A stretch of DNA of 7,684 nt, from the NCBI GenBank assembly GCA_913043155.1, contig CAJWLY010000072.1, positions 1-7,684 on the forward strand, in the 5' to 3' direction. Origin of the DNA: an uncultured Nitrospinaceae bacterium (GTDB taxonomy: Bacteria > Nitrospinota > Nitrospinia > Nitrospinales > VA-1). The number at the start of each line of letters is the position of its first letter. Position 1 is the first letter of the stretch. Below the pieces are notes generated by a model. The model did no database searches and was not told the DNA's origin. It saw only the letters and a list, made by a program, of their open reading frames with translations. The position numbers were made by a program, and so were the translations under genes. This document shows, in pieces, positions 5,919 through 7,684 of the stretch.

Positions 5919-7502
5919 ATGAAAACAGTAAAAATATACGACACGACTTTGCGGGATGGATCCCAGTCCGAAGATATTTCCTTTTCTGTAGAGGATAAAA
6001 TCCGCATCGCGCACAAACTAGATGGACTCGGTGTGCATTACATTGAAGGTGGCTGGCCGGGCTCCAACCCGAAAGACCTCGAATTTTTCAAACGGGTTAG
6101 ACGCAGCGATCTAAAACAGGCCAAAATCGTTGCCTTTGGAAGCACGCGGCATCCAGATAAAACAGCCGAGGAGGATCCAAACCTCAAGAATCTGATCGAG
6201 GCGAAAACTGAGGTCGTCACCATCTTCGGTAAGTGTTGGGATATGCACGTGGAGAAAGCGCTTTCCACCAGTCTCGACGAAAACCTCCGGATGGTCCATG
6301 ATAGTCTAGTATTCCTTAAGAAACACTTTGCAGAAGTGCTGTTCGACGCTGAGCATTTTTTCGACGGATACAAGAAAAATCCAGCATACGCCCTGAAAGT
6401 CGTTCAGGAGGCTGAGTCTGCTGGGGCAGACTGGGTGGTCCTATGCGATACGAACGGGGGATCCCTGCCTTCGGAAGTTGCCGAAGGCTGTGCGCAGGTC
6501 AGGAAAAAAGTTAGTACCCGGATTGGAATCCACACTCACAACGATTCCGAACTAGCCGTCGCTAACACACTTGTTGCCGTTCAAGCGGGAGTGGAACAGG
6601 TGCAGGGAACGATTAATGGATTCGGGGAACGGTGCGGCAATGCCAATCTCGTTTCCATCATCCCCAATCTAAAATTAAAACTAGGATTGGACTGCGTTTC
6701 CGCCGAGCAGATGAAAACTTTGACTGATGTTTCATCGTTCGTGTATGAACTGGCCAACAAAACACACTGGAACCACCAGCCCTATGTCGGGAAAAGTGCG
6801 TTTGCCCACAAGGGCGGGGTACATGTGAGCGCAATTCAGAAAAACCGCGAAACCTACGAACATATCGAGCCCGAAACAGTGGGTAATGTGCAACGTATCC
6901 TCATCTCCGACCTTGCAGGAAAAAGTAACATCGTGCTCAAAGCTAAGGAATATGGGATCGACGTCAATGGAAATGACCCTAAAGTAAAAAAAATACTCGA
7001 CACACTCAAGTCATCGGAGCAGTTAGGGTACCAGTATGAAGGTGCCGAAGCATCGTTTGAATTGCTGATGCGCGATGCGCTTGGGGAAAAAGAATATTTT
7101 TTCGACTTTGTCGGATTTCGCGTGATTGTCGAAAAACGGAGCGAGGACGAAGAACCTATCTCGGAAGCCACGGTTAAAATCCGCGTCAACGGAGTTCTGG
7201 AGGTAACTGCCGCGGAAGGGACGGGGCCGGTCAATGCCTTGGACAAAGCTATCAAGAAGGCGCTTGGAAAGTTCTACCCTGAGCTGGAAAACGTATCTCT
7301 ATTCGATTACAAAGTAAGAATTCTTGATGAGAAAAAGGGGACGCAAGCAAAAACACGTGTTCTGGTCGAATCGGGAGACCACAATTCTAAGTGGGGTACC
7401 GTGGGTGTTTCTGAAAATATCATCGAGGCTAGCTGGCAAGCTTTAATCGACAGCCTTGAATACAAGCTTAATGCATTCAGTAAAAATCCTAGGGGGCGGT
7501 AA
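5919..7502 (+). CDS. cimA: (R)-citramalate synthase
   Basis: A LeuA-family (DRE-TIM metallolyase) enzyme condensing pyruvate with acetyl-CoA to (R)-citramalate, the entry to 2-oxobutyrate and isoleucine without threonine. It has 527 residues. The TIM-barrel opens with KIYDTTLRDGSQ (5-16, Arg12/Asp13 catalytic and metal site). EGGWPGSNPKD (43-53) is characteristic of the citramalate synthase branch rather than isopropylmalate synthase. HTHND (205-209) supplies metal-binding histidines, and GFGERCGNANL (234-244) is the family signature. The C-terminal part (about 395-527), with VNGVLEVTAAEGTGPVNALDKA inside 423-444, is a LeuA-type regulatory domain, so isoleucine feedback is likely. It lies 21 bases after lysC, in the same frame, without a clear Shine-Dalgarno sequence. 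Isopropylmalate or homocitrate synthase are less likely alternatives. Confidence 0.92.
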   Translation: MKTVKIYDTTLRDGSQSEDISFSVEDKIRIAHKLDGLGVHYIEGGWPGSNPKDLEFFKRVRRSDLKQAKIVAFGSTRHPDKTAEEDPNLKNLIEAKTEVVTIFGKCWDMHVEKALSTSLDENLRMVHDSLVFLKKHFAEVLFDAEHFFDGYKKNPAYALKVVQEAESAGADWVVLCDTNGGSLPSEVAEGCAQVRKKVSTRIGIHTHNDSELAVANTLVAVQAGVEQVQGTINGFGERCGNANLVSIIPNLKLKLGLDCVSAEQMKTLTDVSSFVYELANKTHWNHQPYVGKSAFAHKGGVHVSAIQKNRETYEHIEPETVGNVQRILISDLAGKSNIVLKAKEYGIDVNGNDPKVKKILDTLKSSEQLGYQYEGAEASFELLMRDALGEKEYFFDFVGFRVIVEKRSEDEEPISEATVKIRVNGVLEVTAAEGTGPVNALDKAIKKALGKFYPELENVSLFDYKVRILDEKKGTQAKTRVLVESGDHNSKWGTVGVSENIIEASWQALIDSLEYKLNAFSKNPRGR

Positions 7503-7507
7503 CTCCG

Positions 7508-7530
7508 CCATCCTACAACCTTTGGGATGG
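7508..7530 (+). terminator. Small hairpin just after cimA
   Basis: CCATCCTA (7508-7515) can pair with TGGGATGG (7523-7530), including one G-U pair, around a 7-base loop, six bases past the cimA stop. No T tract follows on the plus strand, so by itself it is at most a weak or RNA-stabilising element. Confidence 0.3.
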
Positions 7531-7540
7531 GTAATCTAAC

Positions 7541-7570
7541 AAAAAAAAGCCCCTGGCGAAAGCCAGGGGC
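7541..7570 (-). terminator. Strong intrinsic terminator of glnA, probably shared with cimA
   Basis: A perfect 9-bp G/C-rich stem, GCCCCTGGC (7549-7557) and GCCAGGGGC (7562-7570), closes a 4-base loop (GAAA on the plus strand). On the minus strand it is followed by T8 (complement of 7541-7548), the standard layout for ending the glnA transcript 26 bases past its stop. On the plus strand no T tract follows, but the stable stem may still protect or help end the cimA message. Confidence 0.92.
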
Positions 7571-7595
7571 TATAAACATCATTTTGGTTTGAATT

Positions 7596-7684
7596 TTACA
7601 CGTCGTAATACATGTATAGCTCGTAAGGGTGTGGGCGTAAGCGTAATTGATCCGTTTCGTTTTCACGCTTGTACTCAATCCATG
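7596..7684 (-). CDS. glnA: Glutamine synthetase type I, C-terminal end (partial)
   Basis: Reading the minus strand from the window edge, 28 complete codons end at TAA (complement of 7596-7598). The tail contains RPHPYELYMYYDV, which matches the type I glutamine synthetase C-terminus (compare E. coli TPHPVEFELYYSV), preceded by WIEYKRENETD, as in the final helix. The enzyme makes glutamine from glutamate, ammonia and ATP as a cytosolic dodecamer. The active site, the adenylylation tyrosine region and the promoter lie outside the window, so regulation cannot be judged. Identification rests on this short but distinctive C-terminus together with the terminator just downstream. Confidence 0.9.
   Translation of the reverse strand, partial: WIEYKRENETDQLRLRPHPYELYMYYDV

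Noticed and set aside
6168..6174. GAGGAGG in cimA as an internal ribosome binding site
   Set aside because: No start codon follows at a usable distance; it simply encodes Glu-Glu-Asp. It is kept only as a control for the lysC case.
7307..7678. Minus-strand open frame of 123 codons at the right edge
   Set aside because: It is in a different frame from the recognisable glnA tail, runs through the terminator and into cimA, and has no family-like sequence.

Overview
The window is bacterial chromosome with densely packed housekeeping genes. It suggests a Gram-negative organism, because three genes of the ADP-L-glycero-D-manno-heptose pathway (gmhA, hldE, hldD) make the activated heptose of the lipopolysaccharide inner core. 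The group cannot be fixed from sequence alone. A cofactor-independent phosphoglycerate-mutase relative beside an aspartokinase gene, and a long citramalate synthase, would fit the Desulfobacterota or Nitrospinota part of the tree, but that is a guess. I see no mobile element, CRISPR array, tRNA or rRNA.

Layout. Bases 1-114 are the last 37 codons of an unidentified plus-strand gene whose TAA overlaps the gmhA ATG (TAATG). gmhA then overlaps hldE by 17 bases, so X-gmhA-hldE reads as one translationally coupled operon. hldE ends at 2145 and converges on hldD (minus strand, 2267-3238) across 121 bases holding a weak terminator-like hairpin. A 192-base divergent region (3239-3430) separates hldD from a second plus-strand operon. 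It holds a perfect 19-base palindrome and an exact TATAAT box. The second operon is a phosphoglycerate-mutase-like gene (3431-4630), lysC (4635-5897) and cimA (5919-7502). It meets the 3' end of glnA (minus strand, 7596 to the window edge) at a strong intrinsic terminator (7541-7570).

How the genes work together. GmhA makes D-glycero-D-manno-heptose 7-phosphate. HldE phosphorylates it at C1 and, after a phosphatase not seen here (GmhB), adenylylates it. HldD then epimerises ADP-heptose for lipopolysaccharide heptosyltransferases. The second operon concerns the aspartate family and branched-chain amino acids: LysC opens the lysine/threonine/methionine route, and CimA opens the threonine-independent route to 2-oxobutyrate and isoleucine. 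glnA makes glutamine.

Two points stand out. The phosphoglycerate-mutase-like protein keeps the fold motifs of its family but has replaced six of the seven residues expected to form the two-metal active site, so it looks like a pseudoenzyme or a protein with a new job, fixed next to aspartokinase. In addition, lysC carries an ideal internal ribosome binding site and in-frame ATG exactly where the separate regulatory (beta) subunit begins in alpha2beta2 aspartokinases.
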